Assembly: GCA_903871875.1 (NCBI GenBank)
Contig: CAIQIR010000101.1
Span: forward strand, 1-64,000
DNA from: an uncultured Schlesneria sp.
GTDB taxonomy: Bacteria; Planctomycetota; Planctomycetia; Planctomycetales; Planctomycetaceae
Direction: 5' to 3'
Length of the DNA stretch: 64,000 nt
In this document: piece by piece, positions 48,833-57,402 of the stretch
Layout: each line of letters opens with the position of its first letter
How positions within the stretch are numbered: the stretch's first letter is position 1
Notes under the pieces: model-generated
The model's input: only the letters and a program-made list of their open reading frames with translations
Databases searched by the model: none
Told to the model about the DNA's origin: nothing
Translations under genes and position numbers: made by a program

Positions 48833-50716
48833 TCATTTCTTACCTTTCTTCGCCGCGCTCGGCAATGCGGCGACGTAAAGTGAGGCCAACGCGTTTCCAT
48901 CTGTCCGATAGATCGCCTTGATCGCGGCGTCGGCCGTCGCACCGGACTGCAGCTTCTGAACGAACTGGCCAAACTGATGCAGATTCCCTCGCTTCAACAA
49001 AAACTCGACCAGTGTGCAGCCGATGGGTCCCGTTTCGACGGGCGAAAATGTGCCTTCCACGAAGATCAGCTCTGGATCGGTCAGATTCGATTCCTGCAAC
49101 GTCTTACTCGCCAGTCGCGGCATCGTGGCCAGGTACGGGTTACCCGCGGCTTTTTGATGGGCGATCGCCAAACCGGCTCCGCGAACCAGCCAATCGGGCA
49201 AGGGGCCTCCCCGTTTGAAAAACGCACTCGTTACGTTCTCCATCAGATTGACCTGCATCCCCGGAGAGGTTTCTGTTGCGGTATCACCGATATCTTGCAC
49301 AGCGATGTAGGCGTCTTCCATCGCGGAGTTCACTTGCGAATGCCCCATGACTTCGCGAGGGACTTCACGACGATGAACGGAATTGTTGAATTCTTCGTAT
49401 CCGAACCGTTCTTTAAAAACGAAGACCGCCAGCTTGCCCCGCCATAACGAGGCATCTTTGACTTTGAATGTCTGCCGCAAATACTCGGCCTGTTCATTCG
49501 CCCATTTCTCGACCTGCCCCAGTCGCTCGTCTGACACATCACCGTAGATCAGGAACTCGGTCGATTCTCGCCGGTTGGGTTCGGCATTAGGAAAGGTCTT
49601 CTTCCATTCTTCTTCTGACGCCTTCTTGCGACGTTCCAGCCACTGTTCGGGCGTAAACTTGGCCAGGGCCGCCGCTTCACGATCTTGCTGCGATGGAAAG
49701 TTCTTTTTGGGATCGGCTCCGTCGAACTTGGCTCCTTCAAGAATCCAGGTCTTGAGATTGTCGTACCACTTGCGCGTGATGCCTGTTTGATTGCCGGCTG
49801 GCATCACGGGCGTATCGTCACCATTCACCAGCCGCCAAAGCCGGCTGTTCTCCAAACTTCCGGCGACGATCACCGCGCCACTGTCGCCCCCCTTCATCAG
49901 TTTCTCAAACGACATCACCGAAAAACCACTCCGCTTCTGCGTGTCGTTATGGCAACGTCCGCAGGTGTCGACCATCTCGGGCATGATGTCCTGCATGAAG
50001 TGAACGGTCTCTTTGCCCGTCTCTTTCACAATCGGAGCCTTCCCGGCCGGAACGATCGGCTTCGCGACCAGCGCCGATTTCGCCAAGGTGGTCATTGTCG
50101 CGGTCTTGTCGCCGTCAAACTTCGCACCCTCGCCGATCCAGGCGGCAATCGACTCGATCTCTTTTTCGGACAGTGGTTCCTTGCCATAGGGCATGCGATG
50201 CTCTTCCTCAGGCGTGATCAGCCGTTGAATCAAGACGCTTGCCTCCGCCTCGCCAGGAATAATCAAACCGCGGCTGTTTCCACCCTTTTCTAACCCTTCG
50301 AACGTGTCCAGGCGCAACCCGGCTTTCGGTTCTTCCGAGTGACATTCCACACACTTCTTCGCAAAAATCGATGCCACATTCTTTTCAAAAGTGACTCCTC
50401 CGCCTTTCGCCGCAGCCCTTTCGAGCAGCGATTTCACTTTTTCCAATTGAGCACGCACCGTCTTTAGCGCCGGGTCGTTCTCTTTGATCCCGGCTCCGCT
50501 GATGAAATTCGAAAGACGGTCCTCCAGCCCTTTGATCGCCGTGGCCGCCTCGCCAAATTTCTTTTTCGCAACCAACGGCCCAATCTTAATGGCATCCAGC
50601 CCGATCTCTTTCAATTCCTTCTTCTGTTCCGGGGTGATCGCTGCCAGCAGCGAACCAACCATCACCACCGACAGCATCAGAGAACAAACGTAAGTCGAGA
50701 AGATTCGTTGGCGCAT
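48833..50716 (-). CDS. Secreted di-heme PSCyt1-type protein
   Basis: This 627-aa protein has a signal peptide (about 1-26) and a helical N-terminal part (27-105). Two cytochrome c units follow, with heme motifs CVECH (122-126) and CGRCH (252-256); each is followed by the PSCyt1 pattern (AGLRLDTFEGLEKGG; SVMSFEKLMKGGDSG) and a MP...WI(x)EGAKFDG end. The C-terminal 280 residues resemble a peptidase-MA/DUF1570-like fold but show no HExxH, so activity is doubtful. It is probably a periplasmic redox or binding protein. It stands alone, about 115 bp from thiO. Confidence 0.88.
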   Translation of the reverse strand: MRQRIFSTYVCSLMLSVVMVGSLLAAITPEQKKELKEIGLDAIKIGPLVAKKKFGEAATAIKGLEDRLSNFISGAGIKENDPALKTVRAQLEKVKSLLERAAAKGGGVTFEKNVASIFAKKCVECHSEEPKAGLRLDTFEGLEKGGNSRGLIIPGEAEASVLIQRLITPEEEHRMPYGKEPLSEKEIESIAAWIGEGAKFDGDKTATMTTLAKSALVAKPIVPAGKAPIVKETGKETVHFMQDIMPEMVDTCGRCHNDTQKRSGFSVMSFEKLMKGGDSGAVIVAGSLENSRLWRLVNGDDTPVMPAGNQTGITRKWYDNLKTWILEGAKFDGADPKKNFPSQQDREAAALAKFTPEQWLERRKKASEEEWKKTFPNAEPNRRESTEFLIYGDVSDERLGQVEKWANEQAEYLRQTFKVKDASLWRGKLAVFVFKERFGYEEFNNSVHRREVPREVMGHSQVNSAMEDAYIAVQDIGDTATETSPGMQVNLMENVTSAFFKRGGPLPDWLVRGAGLAIAHQKAAGNPYLATMPRLASKTLQESNLTDPELIFVEGTFSPVETGPIGCTLVEFLLKRGNLHQFGQFVQKLQSGATADAAIKAIYRTDGNALASLYVAALPSAAKKGKK

Positions 50717-51053
50717 CGGAATTTCCGTTCGCAGGAAGCATTCGATTCGACCACAGAGCGTTCAGGCGCCCAACGACTTGGCCGGTCTCCAGCCCGCCTG
50801 CCGATCCCGTCAGATCCGTCCGCCCGTCCGCAAAATCAAGCGATGTTCGGCACTTTCGTTGGACACCTCGCGACGTGTCCCTTGATTGTACCCCAACATC
50901 CTCACAGACGACAGACCCTGCCCGACTTCGCGAAGTCATTCACCTCGGGCAACTCGCAGATTGAGACTTCACTCAAAAACCGATACTCTCCAATCGTAAT
51001 AATGAGATCACGATTTGGTTTTGGCCCCCCGTTCCGATTTTGGTTCTGACGAC
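50717..51053. other. Divergent intergenic region before larE
   Basis: About 340 bp should hold promoters for the di-heme protein (minus) and larE (plus). I see no gene, hairpin or operator of note. Confidence 0.4.
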
Positions 51054-51914
51054 ATGTCGACTTCACAGAGGGATATCGAACAAAAGCGAGACCACCTGCT
51101 GGAAATCCTCTCCGGTTACGGTCGCGTCGCAGTTGCGTTCTCTGCCGGGGTCGACAGCACTGTCGTTGCACATGCCGCTCAATTGGCGTGTGGCCAGGAT
51201 GCCGTTGCCGTCACAGCCGTCAGCCTCAGTCTGGCAGCCGGAGAGAAAGAAGAAGCCGAGCAACTTGCCGCTCGGATCGGTATCCGTCATCTCGTGATTT
51301 CGACACAAGAATTCTCTGACCCGAACTATCTCAAGAATCCGGTTAACCGTTGTTACTTCTGCAAGACGGAACTTTATTCGCGACTGATTGAGATCGCACC
51401 GACACTGGGCGTCAACGTCCTGGTCAATGGTGCCAATCTTGACGATCGCGGCGACTATCGCCCGGGAATGCAGGCGGCATCCGAATTCCAGGTTCGTTCG
51501 CCCCTGATCGAAGCCGAATTCACAAAAGAAGACGTTCGCGAATTGGCTCGACATTGGAATCTGCCGGTCTGGGACAAACCGGCCACCCCCTGCTTGTCGA
51601 GCCGGATTGCCTACGGTGTCGAAGTGACGCCCGAACGAGTCCGTCGCATCGACCAGGCCGAGCAGTTTCTGAAACAATTGCTCGGCGTACGCGAACTGCG
51701 AGTCCGCTGTGAAGCCAACGATCTGGCAAGAATCGAGGTTCCACTCGACGCCCTCCCCGCCCTGCTCGCTGCCGATGTGCGAGAACAAGTCCAAGTCGAA
51801 TTTCGTCGCCTCGGCTTTCGCTTCGTGACACTCGATCTAGAAGGATTCCGCTCGGGCAGCATGAACTCCGTGATCTCCGCCGAGACTCTTCTTGGTACAA
51901 GCGGTAGAGCCTAA
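51054..51914 (+). CDS. larE: ATP-dependent sacrificial sulfur transferase LarE
   Basis: This 286-aa PP-loop enzyme has the ATP-binding motif VAFSAGVDSTVV, NRCYFCKTELYSRL and NGANLDDRGDYRPG. C180 in ATPCLSSRI is placed like the Cys of LarE that gives up its sulfur to make the nickel-pincer cofactor of lactate racemase and relatives. The larB, larC and larA genes are not in the window, so the user enzyme is unknown. The ATG at 51054 was chosen; one 13 codons upstream is possible, and neither has a clear ribosome binding site. Confidence 0.92.
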   Translation: MSTSQRDIEQKRDHLLEILSGYGRVAVAFSAGVDSTVVAHAAQLACGQDAVAVTAVSLSLAAGEKEEAEQLAARIGIRHLVISTQEFSDPNYLKNPVNRCYFCKTELYSRLIEIAPTLGVNVLVNGANLDDRGDYRPGMQAASEFQVRSPLIEAEFTKEDVRELARHWNLPVWDKPATPCLSSRIAYGVEVTPERVRRIDQAEQFLKQLLGVRELRVRCEANDLARIEVPLDALPALLAADVREQVQVEFRRLGFRFVTLDLEGFRSGSMNSVISAETLLGTSGRA

Positions 51915-52129
51915 GCAGCCGGTTCACGTCGAAGTTCGAAAGAACCGCGATCGAGCACCTGCGCCAACTGCTCCAGGTTTGCCAGACGAGACTCCGTAAT
52001 CCGTTTCGGTCAAACGAAGCGTCTGGGTGCGATGACTTCCCATGAGAGAATCTGTTAGTCTACTTACTGGAGCACTGATGGTTTTAGTGTTTCGACAGAC
52101 GATGTCACTTTCAACAGAGGAGAATCGAC

Positions 52130-52237
52130 ATGGGTGAATCAGGCAAGAAGGACAAAGGGCGGAAGGAAGTGCAAAAGAAGCCCACAATGACCTTGAAAGA
52201 AAAACGCAAAGTTAAGAACGAGAAGAAAGCCAAGTAA
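52130..52237 (+). CDS. 35-aa Lys-rich small protein
   Basis: This small ORF encodes a 35-aa, strongly basic protein with 14 Lys and 2 Arg (MGESGKKDKG at the start, LKEKRKVKNEKKAK at the end). GAGGAG lies 6-8 nt before the ATG, one of the best ribosome binding sites in the window. A hairpin follows at 52352. Short, highly charged, disordered proteins of this kind occur in many bacteria without known function; binding to nucleic acid is possible. It is too short for most gene finders and may be missing from annotations. Confidence 0.65.
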   Translation: MGESGKKDKGRKEVQKKPTMTLKEKRKVKNEKKAK

Positions 52238-52351
52238 GTCGTGAGCGAACATCGTTGACCGTCGCAGACATCACTGATAGCGACGCTCCACTCGGATCCG
52301 GGTGTGCCCCCGTCAACATGCAGGTGATCATCACGCGCTAAAGCAATCAAT

Positions 52352-52379
52352 GCCCCACTCGAGCTCATCTCGGTGGGGC
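52352..52379 (+). terminator. Hairpin downstream of the 35-aa gene
   Basis: GCCCCAC-T-CGAG and CTCG-GTGGGGC form an 11-bp stem with a single bulged T and a 5-nt loop (CTCAT), followed by TTGGTCATTTT. It is a plausible terminator for the small Lys-rich protein gene, 114 bp after its stop. The U-run is weak. Confidence 0.5.
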
Positions 52380-52488
52380 TTGGTCATTTTGACGATCAAC
52401 AATTGAGAGGGACCAACGAAGCCGACTACCGACGCCTTCGCCCAGTTTGTCCGACTGAGTAGAAAAATGATGAAAGGCGAAATGGAAT

Positions 52489-52511
52489 GGCGGCGGTCAA
52501 AAACCGCCGCC
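52489..52511 (-). terminator. Hairpin downstream of glyA
   Basis: GGCGGCGGT and ACCGCCGCC form a perfect 9-bp stem around CAAAA, 38 bp after the glyA stop. On the minus strand the loop reads UUUUG and no clear U-run follows the stem, so the terminator role rests on position and stem strength. Confidence 0.5.
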
Positions 52512-52548
52512 ACACTTCACCTCGTCTTCGGTCACCAAGTCGGCGTGC

Positions 52549-53793
52549 TTACCCGACAATCCCTGGAACAGGGAAGGCTTTCGTGAATTCGCGAATTTCG
52601 CCCTTCACCGATTCGATGACGCCGGCATCTTCGGGCGCCTTCAGCACTCGCAGAATCCAGGCTCCGACGCGTTTCATTTCGTCTTGGCGCATTCCACGCG
52701 TCGTCAGGGCGGCCGTGCCGATCCGAATGCCGCTCGGATCGAGTGCCTTTCGTTGATCGTAAGGGATCATGTTTTTGTTGACCGTAATCCCCGCATGGTC
52801 CAGAGCCTTCTCGGCAATCTTGCCGGTCAAGCCGATCGAGGTCACGTCGCACAGCATCAGATGATTGTCTGTGCCGCCGCTCGCCAGCTTCAGTCCACTC
52901 GACATCAGCGTTTCGGCCAGGGTCTTGGCGTTCAGAACGATCTGCTTTCCATATTCCTTGAAGGAAGGCTGCATCGCTTCCTGGAAACAGATCGCTTTCG
53001 CAGCGACGATGTGCATCAGCGGCCCGCCCTGCAAACCGGGAAAGACCGCCTTGTCGATCTCTTTGGCGTACTGTTCCTGGCATAGAATGAAACCCGACCG
53101 GGGTCCGCGCAACGTTTTGTGCGAGGTGCTGGTCACAAAATCGGCGACCGGAACCGGACTGTTGTGAATGCCCGCAGCAACCAGCCCTGCGTAGTGAGCC
53201 ATATCGACCCACAACTTGGCCCCCACTTCCCGAGCGATTTCCGCGAACTTGGCGTGATCGATCTCGCGCGGATAGGCACTGGCCCCGGCCACGATCAGCT
53301 TCGGCTTGTGTTCGCGCGCCAATTTGGCCACCTGATCGAAGTCGATCCGATGATCCGACTCACGGACGCCATAAGCGATCGGCTGGTAAAGTTGACCCGA
53401 AAAATTCAGCGACATTCCGTGCGTCAAATGCCCGCCCATCGCCAGATTCATCGCCAGGAACGTATCTCCCGGTTTCAGTGTCGTCTGGTAGATCGCCATA
53501 TTTGCTTGCGAGCCCGCATGTGGCTGAACATTCGCATGCGCCGCACCGAACAACTGCTTCGCCCGATCGATCGCCAGCGTTTCCACGACGTCGACATATT
53601 CGCAGCCGCCGTAATAGCGACGCCCCGGATAGCCCTCGGCATATTTGTTGGTCAAAATGGTGCCAGCCGCTTCGAGGATGGCGGCACTGGTGTAGTTTTC
53701 TGAGGCGATCAGTTCGAGACCATCATGCTGACGCTTCTGTTCATTTTGCAGGGCAGACCAGAGAGCGGGATCAGCGGATCGCAAGGCGGACAT
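52549..53793 (-). CDS. glyA: Serine hydroxymethyltransferase
   Basis: This 414-aa PLP enzyme interconverts serine and glycine with tetrahydrofolate, the main source of one-carbon units. Motifs seen: [65 protein letters not shown] and the PLP-binding K226 in [14 protein letters not shown]. The length is normal. The final HHIYG-like stretch is absent, as expected for the bacterial form. It is transcribed alone and ends in a strong hairpin. Confidence 0.98.
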   Translation of the reverse strand: MSALRSADPALWSALQNEQKRQHDGLELIASENYTSAAILEAAGTILTNKYAEGYPGRRYYGGCEYVDVVETLAIDRAKQLFGAAHANVQPHAGSQANMAIYQTTLKPGDTFLAMNLAMGGHLTHGMSLNFSGQLYQPIAYGVRESDHRIDFDQVAKLAREHKPKLIVAGASAYPREIDHAKFAEIAREVGAKLWVDMAHYAGLVAAGIHNSPVPVADFVTSTSHKTLRGPRSGFILCQEQYAKEIDKAVFPGLQGGPLMHIVAAKAICFQEAMQPSFKEYGKQIVLNAKTLAETLMSSGLKLASGGTDNHLMLCDVTSIGLTGKIAEKALDHAGITVNKNMIPYDQRKALDPSGIRIGTAALTTRGMRQDEMKRVGAWILRVLKAPEDAGVIESVKGEIREFTKAFPVPGIVG

Positions 53794-54017
53794 TTTTGAT
53801 CAGACTCCAATTAAAACCATCGACGATGCAGGAAAGACTGCAGGTTTCGCTATGATCCGAACCCGCAAGCCAAAGTGGGCTGAATGCGAACATACTCGGT
53901 GGGACACTGGCGGTGTCACCTGCCCTGCCCCCGTCCAGGACCGAGCGGCAGAATGAGTATCCACAGACTATAATCGGGACCGCCCCCCACTCGCCACCCT
54001 TACACCAGCGACTTGCG

Positions 54018-55253
54018 ATGACAGACACTCCCGACGACTTGACAGCCCCCCTGCAAAGCTCGCCCATCCTTCAGGGAGAACGAGTTGCATTTACGGGGAC
54101 GCTCGCCTCCATGACCCATCGCCAGGCCATGGATCTGGTCGAACAGCATGGCGGCGCGGCAACGTCTCATGTCGGACAAATGACCTCGATCCTGGTTGTT
54201 GGCGAAGAAGGCTGGCCGCTGGAACCGGACGGCCTGCCCTCGATCAAACTCGAACACGCCCGACAACTGCACGACAAGGGCGAGCCGATCCAGATCGTCT
54301 CGGAATCGGAATGGCTGAAACTGCTCGGTGTGGAACCGCCCGAACGAAGAACGCGTCAACTTTACACCCCTGCCATGCTCTGCCAGTTGTTGAATGTCCC
54401 AGTCCATGAAATCCGCCGCTGGGAGCGGGCGGGATTGATCAAACCCGTGAAAAAGATTTACCGGCTGCCCTACTTCGATTTCGACGAAGTGGCCAGCGCC
54501 CGTCGCCTTTGCGAATTGGCCGCATCGGGCGTTCGAGCCGACCAGATTGCCGCCAGTCTGGAACGTCTGCATACGCTGCTGCCAAATCTCACTCGACCGG
54601 TCGCTCAATTGGAAGTTCTGTCTCGAGGAATCAACGGACTCGTATTTCGTGACGAATCAGGATTGATTGAAACGAGCGGTCAACGACTTTTTGATTTCGA
54701 TCCTCCGCTGGAAGAATCCCACCCCGAAGACGGACCAGCAACGATCCCCATCCGGCCGACGCCACTCGATGCCTCGCTTGATCGGCAACAATGGTCGGCC
54801 GACAACTGGTTTCAAGAAGGCTGTCGTCTGGCCGAATCCAACGAAATCAGCCTGGCGGTCGAAGCATTCCGACTGGCAATCATCAACGATCCACAAAATC
54901 CGGCCTACCACTTTCATCTGGCGGATGCCCTGTATCGTCAGCGAAAACCCGATGCAGCCATCGAGCGATACCATATTGCCGTGGAGCTCGACCACAACTT
55001 TCTGGAAGCCTGGACACAATTGGGTTGCGTCCTGTCAGAAACAGGTGATCAAGCGGGGGCAAAAGCGGCCTTCCAGATCGCCCTGGACTTGCATCCCGAT
55101 TATGCCGATGCCCATTTCCATCTGGCCAGCGTCCTCGAAGAACTCGATCAGACCGACGAGGCGGCCGAACACTGGCGCAAGTACCTCGAATTTGACCAAC
55201 GCGGACCCTGGGCCGAAATTGCGAGAGAACGGTTACTCGGTGAGATCCAATAA
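54018..55253 (+). CDS. BRCT-MerR-type HTH-TPR fusion protein
   Basis: This 411-aa protein joins three domains. A BRCT domain (about 17-105: LQGERVAFTGTLASMTHRQA, GGAATSHVGQMTSILVVGE) is of the kind found in NAD-dependent DNA ligase. A MerR-like HTH (about 113-185) contains YTPAMLCQLLNVPVHEIRRW and ERAGLIKPVKKIYRLPYF. The C-terminal half has about three or four TPR units (255-400, e.g. AEAFRLAIINDPQNP-like VEAFRLAIINDP). No enzyme motif is seen. It may be a DNA-associated regulator or scaffold. The ATG at 54018 was chosen because the open upstream part is low in family character. Confidence 0.85.
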   Translation: MTDTPDDLTAPLQSSPILQGERVAFTGTLASMTHRQAMDLVEQHGGAATSHVGQMTSILVVGEEGWPLEPDGLPSIKLEHARQLHDKGEPIQIVSESEWLKLLGVEPPERRTRQLYTPAMLCQLLNVPVHEIRRWERAGLIKPVKKIYRLPYFDFDEVASARRLCELAASGVRADQIAASLERLHTLLPNLTRPVAQLEVLSRGINGLVFRDESGLIETSGQRLFDFDPPLEESHPEDGPATIPIRPTPLDASLDRQQWSADNWFQEGCRLAESNEISLAVEAFRLAIINDPQNPAYHFHLADALYRQRKPDAAIERYHIAVELDHNFLEAWTQLGCVLSETGDQAGAKAAFQIALDLHPDYADAHFHLASVLEELDQTDEAAEHWRKYLEFDQRGPWAEIARERLLGEIQ

Positions 55254-55328
55254 GCGGATTGAGCAAGTCCAACAGCCGTCAATCGGCCCGGCCCTCGTTC
55301 CAAGCTCGTCGTCATCAACAACCACAGT

Positions 55329-55640
55329 TCAGTGGTGGGCGGCTTCGGCGTGATGCCCGGCGTCGGCTTGAATACCCACAGGAGCTTGAGGGTCTATGCC
55401 TTTGGCCTTGTTGTTGATCATCCAAATATTCACGCCCGTCATCAGAAACAGCAGGACGCAGAACAGGAACGCCAACAGCTTTCCCATCATCTGACCTGCC
55501 GCCCGGTCGGCCATTTCAAAGTCGTGAACTTCGGATGGTTCGAATTTCAGCGCAACGGCCGCTTGAATTCGCGGATCTTCCATTTCACCGTAACTGGTAT
55601 GAGCCGTTTCCACAGCATGAGTTTCAGCGTGAGCGGTCAT
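55329..55640 (-). CDS. Small single-pass membrane protein with His-rich tail
   Basis: This 103-aa protein has a charged N-terminal half (about 1-50), one strong membrane helix (MMGKLLAFLFCVLLFLMTGV, about 50-70) and a His/Ala-rich tail (AGHHAEAAHH). The ATG at 55640 follows GGAGAG by 8 nt, which supports both the gene and the start. I recognise no family. The His clusters at both ends could bind metal. It is convergent with the BRCT fusion gene. Confidence 0.7.
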   Translation of the reverse strand: MTAHAETHAVETAHTSYGEMEDPRIQAAVALKFEPSEVHDFEMADRAAGQMMGKLLAFLFCVLLFLMTGVNIWMINNKAKGIDPQAPVGIQADAGHHAEAAHH

Positions 55641-55891
55641 CGACAAGTCTCTCCAGACAAGATCGGCTTCGCAGCCGAATCCCTACGAATTGAGAACACG
55701 TCTCCCAATGGATCTGGGGGGTATTCTGAGCAGAAGCTTCGCGTGTGTCGAGTCTGATCGCCATCGCCAAGACCTCTCGCCAACAACATTCCCGAAATCG
55801 AGACGCCGTCATCGAAAGATCGGCCGTTGATTTGGTAAGCTCGCCCCTGTTGGAATCTCTGTTTTGATGTCGCATCTGAAGGAATACCACA

Positions 55892-56770
55892 ATGAGACCA
55901 CGTTTGCTGGCGAGTTTGTTCGGTTTGGTGTTGGCCTGCGGTTCGCCCCTCTACGCCGCCCCTCCTGTCCCGGATTCTGTGATCTGGGAAGAAGGAATCG
56001 AATACACCAATCCCGACAATCAGCATCTTCAACTGAATCTCGCCCGCCCGAAATCCGGCGACGGCCCCTTCCCTGCCGTGATCTGCATCCACGGGGGCGG
56101 ATTCCGAGCGGGAAAACGCGATGGCTATGATGGCCTTTGCCTCAAGCTGGCCGAACAGGGATATGTCGCCGCCACCATCACCTATCGGTTGGCTCCGAAA
56201 TATCAATTCCCGGCCGCCGTGCACGATACGAAAGCCGCCGTTCGCTGGCTGCGAGCCAACGCGAAGACCTACAATGTCGATCCCTCGAGAATTGGTGTGA
56301 CCGGCGGTTCGGCCGGCGGGCATCTGGCGCAATTTCTCGGCGTGACAGCCCATGTTCCTGAGTTTGAAGGAACCGGCGGAAACGCCAATCAATCGAGTGC
56401 AGTGACTTGCGTAGTTAACGTCTACGGTCCCAGCGACTTCACCAAGTCCTATGGCAAAAGTGTCGATGCCCACGAGGTACTTCCGCTCTGGTTCGGTGGC
56501 AATCTCGAAACCAAGCGCGCTTTGCACATCCAGGGCAGCCCGCTTTATTGGGTGACACCCGACGCCGCCCCCACTCTGTGCATTCATGGAACGGAAGATA
56601 AGTACGTCGCCCACGAACAAGCGGTCTGGCTGGTTGACAAGCTGAAAGCCGCCGCAGTCGACGCCGAATTGTTGACGCTCGAAGGCGCCGGTCACGGCTT
56701 CAAAGGAGCCGACGCGGAAAAGGCCGACAAAGCCCTGTTCGAATACTTCGACAAGAAACTGAAGAAGTAG
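55892..56770 (+). CDS. Secreted alpha/beta hydrolase (esterase/lipase type)
   Basis: This 292-aa protein has a signal peptide (about 1-22, ending PLYAAP) and the hormone-sensitive-lipase-like plan: oxyanion motif CIHGGGFRAGK, nucleophile Ser in VTGGSAGGHLA, a probable acid Asp in HGTEDKYVAHE and a catalytic His in GAGHGFKG. It should cleave carboxylic esters outside the cytoplasm, perhaps acetyl or aryl groups on polysaccharides, as for many planctomycete relatives. It is transcribed alone and convergent with the PSP1 gene. Confidence 0.93.
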   Translation: MRPRLLASLFGLVLACGSPLYAAPPVPDSVIWEEGIEYTNPDNQHLQLNLARPKSGDGPFPAVICIHGGGFRAGKRDGYDGLCLKLAEQGYVAATITYRLAPKYQFPAAVHDTKAAVRWLRANAKTYNVDPSRIGVTGGSAGGHLAQFLGVTAHVPEFEGTGGNANQSSAVTCVVNVYGPSDFTKSYGKSVDAHEVLPLWFGGNLETKRALHIQGSPLYWVTPDAAPTLCIHGTEDKYVAHEQAVWLVDKLKAAAVDAELLTLEGAGHGFKGADAEKADKALFEYFDKKLKK

Positions 56771-56807
56771 TCGCTTAAATGCATCGCACGACGAACAGAC
56801 CACTCTG

Positions 56808-57347
56808 CTAATGGCTGCAGCCGCATCCTCCGTCTCCGCTTCCGCACGACGGAGGGGGAACCACGACCAGGCCATTGGCAGAGACTGGCTGCACTTCGAT
56901 AATGCCGAATCCTCCGGCGGCCGCTTGCAGCGCCAGCTTGGTCGAATCGGGCCCGCGTTCGCATAGGACGTACAGAATCAGTTTTTGACGATCAAGCGTC
57001 CATTCCAAGTCGATCAGTTCCAGATTCAGCCCCCATTGGGAAATGCGGGCGCACCATTGCGGAAACGCCTCTTCACATTCGCGGAGCAGATCGCGAGCCG
57101 TTTCCAGGTCGAGACCGGTCGCTGTCCGAATCATTTTAAATTCGGTTTCCGACTCTTTGGCCGGGTCAAAGTGAGGCTTCAGCCGCTCCAGGACAGTGCC
57201 CATCTGCAGTCCGCGATCGGTTTCCACAACGACCGTCGCACCGCGAACAGGAAGTTCCACCGAGTCATTGGCAAACCGGGCCACCTCTGGAACTGTGCCA
57301 TAGCGAACCAGGTAAATATTCGTCGCTGTTTCGATCGATGTTGTCAT
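56808..57347 (-). CDS. PSP1 domain protein
   Basis: This 179-aa protein has a PSP1 C-terminal domain: IYLVRYGTVPEVARF, GATVVVETDRGLQMGTVLE, then KLILYVLCERGPDSTKLA in place of the usual Y.....DFR core. It ends in a Cys/Gly-rich tail (SCGSGDGGCGCSH), as in RicT-like proteins, which bind an Fe-S cluster in the RicAFT complex of Bacillus. The partners RicA and RicF are not in the window. The ATG at 57347 was chosen; the frame is open 11 codons more. It lies 55 bp after the large secreted-protein gene, in the same direction. Confidence 0.78.
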   Translation of the reverse strand: MTTSIETATNIYLVRYGTVPEVARFANDSVELPVRGATVVVETDRGLQMGTVLERLKPHFDPAKESETEFKMIRTATGLDLETARDLLRECEEAFPQWCARISQWGLNLELIDLEWTLDRQKLILYVLCERGPDSTKLALQAAAGGFGIIEVQPVSANGLVVVPPPSCGSGDGGCGCSH

Positions 57348-57402
57348 CTGTTTTATCTCGTGTTTCTTTTTGATCATCAATCGGAGTGATTTCTGTCACC
57401 CG

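Larger units (their letters stand above)
52238..52548. other. Intergenic region with two hairpins between the small ORF and glyA
   Basis: About 310 bp between the 35-aa gene and convergent glyA. It holds the two hairpins listed separately, one near each gene. I see no further gene. Confidence 0.5.

Noticed and set aside
55637-56875. 412-aa minus-strand ORF
   Set aside because: It is an antisense shadow of the esterase gene, which has signal peptide and catalytic triad motifs.
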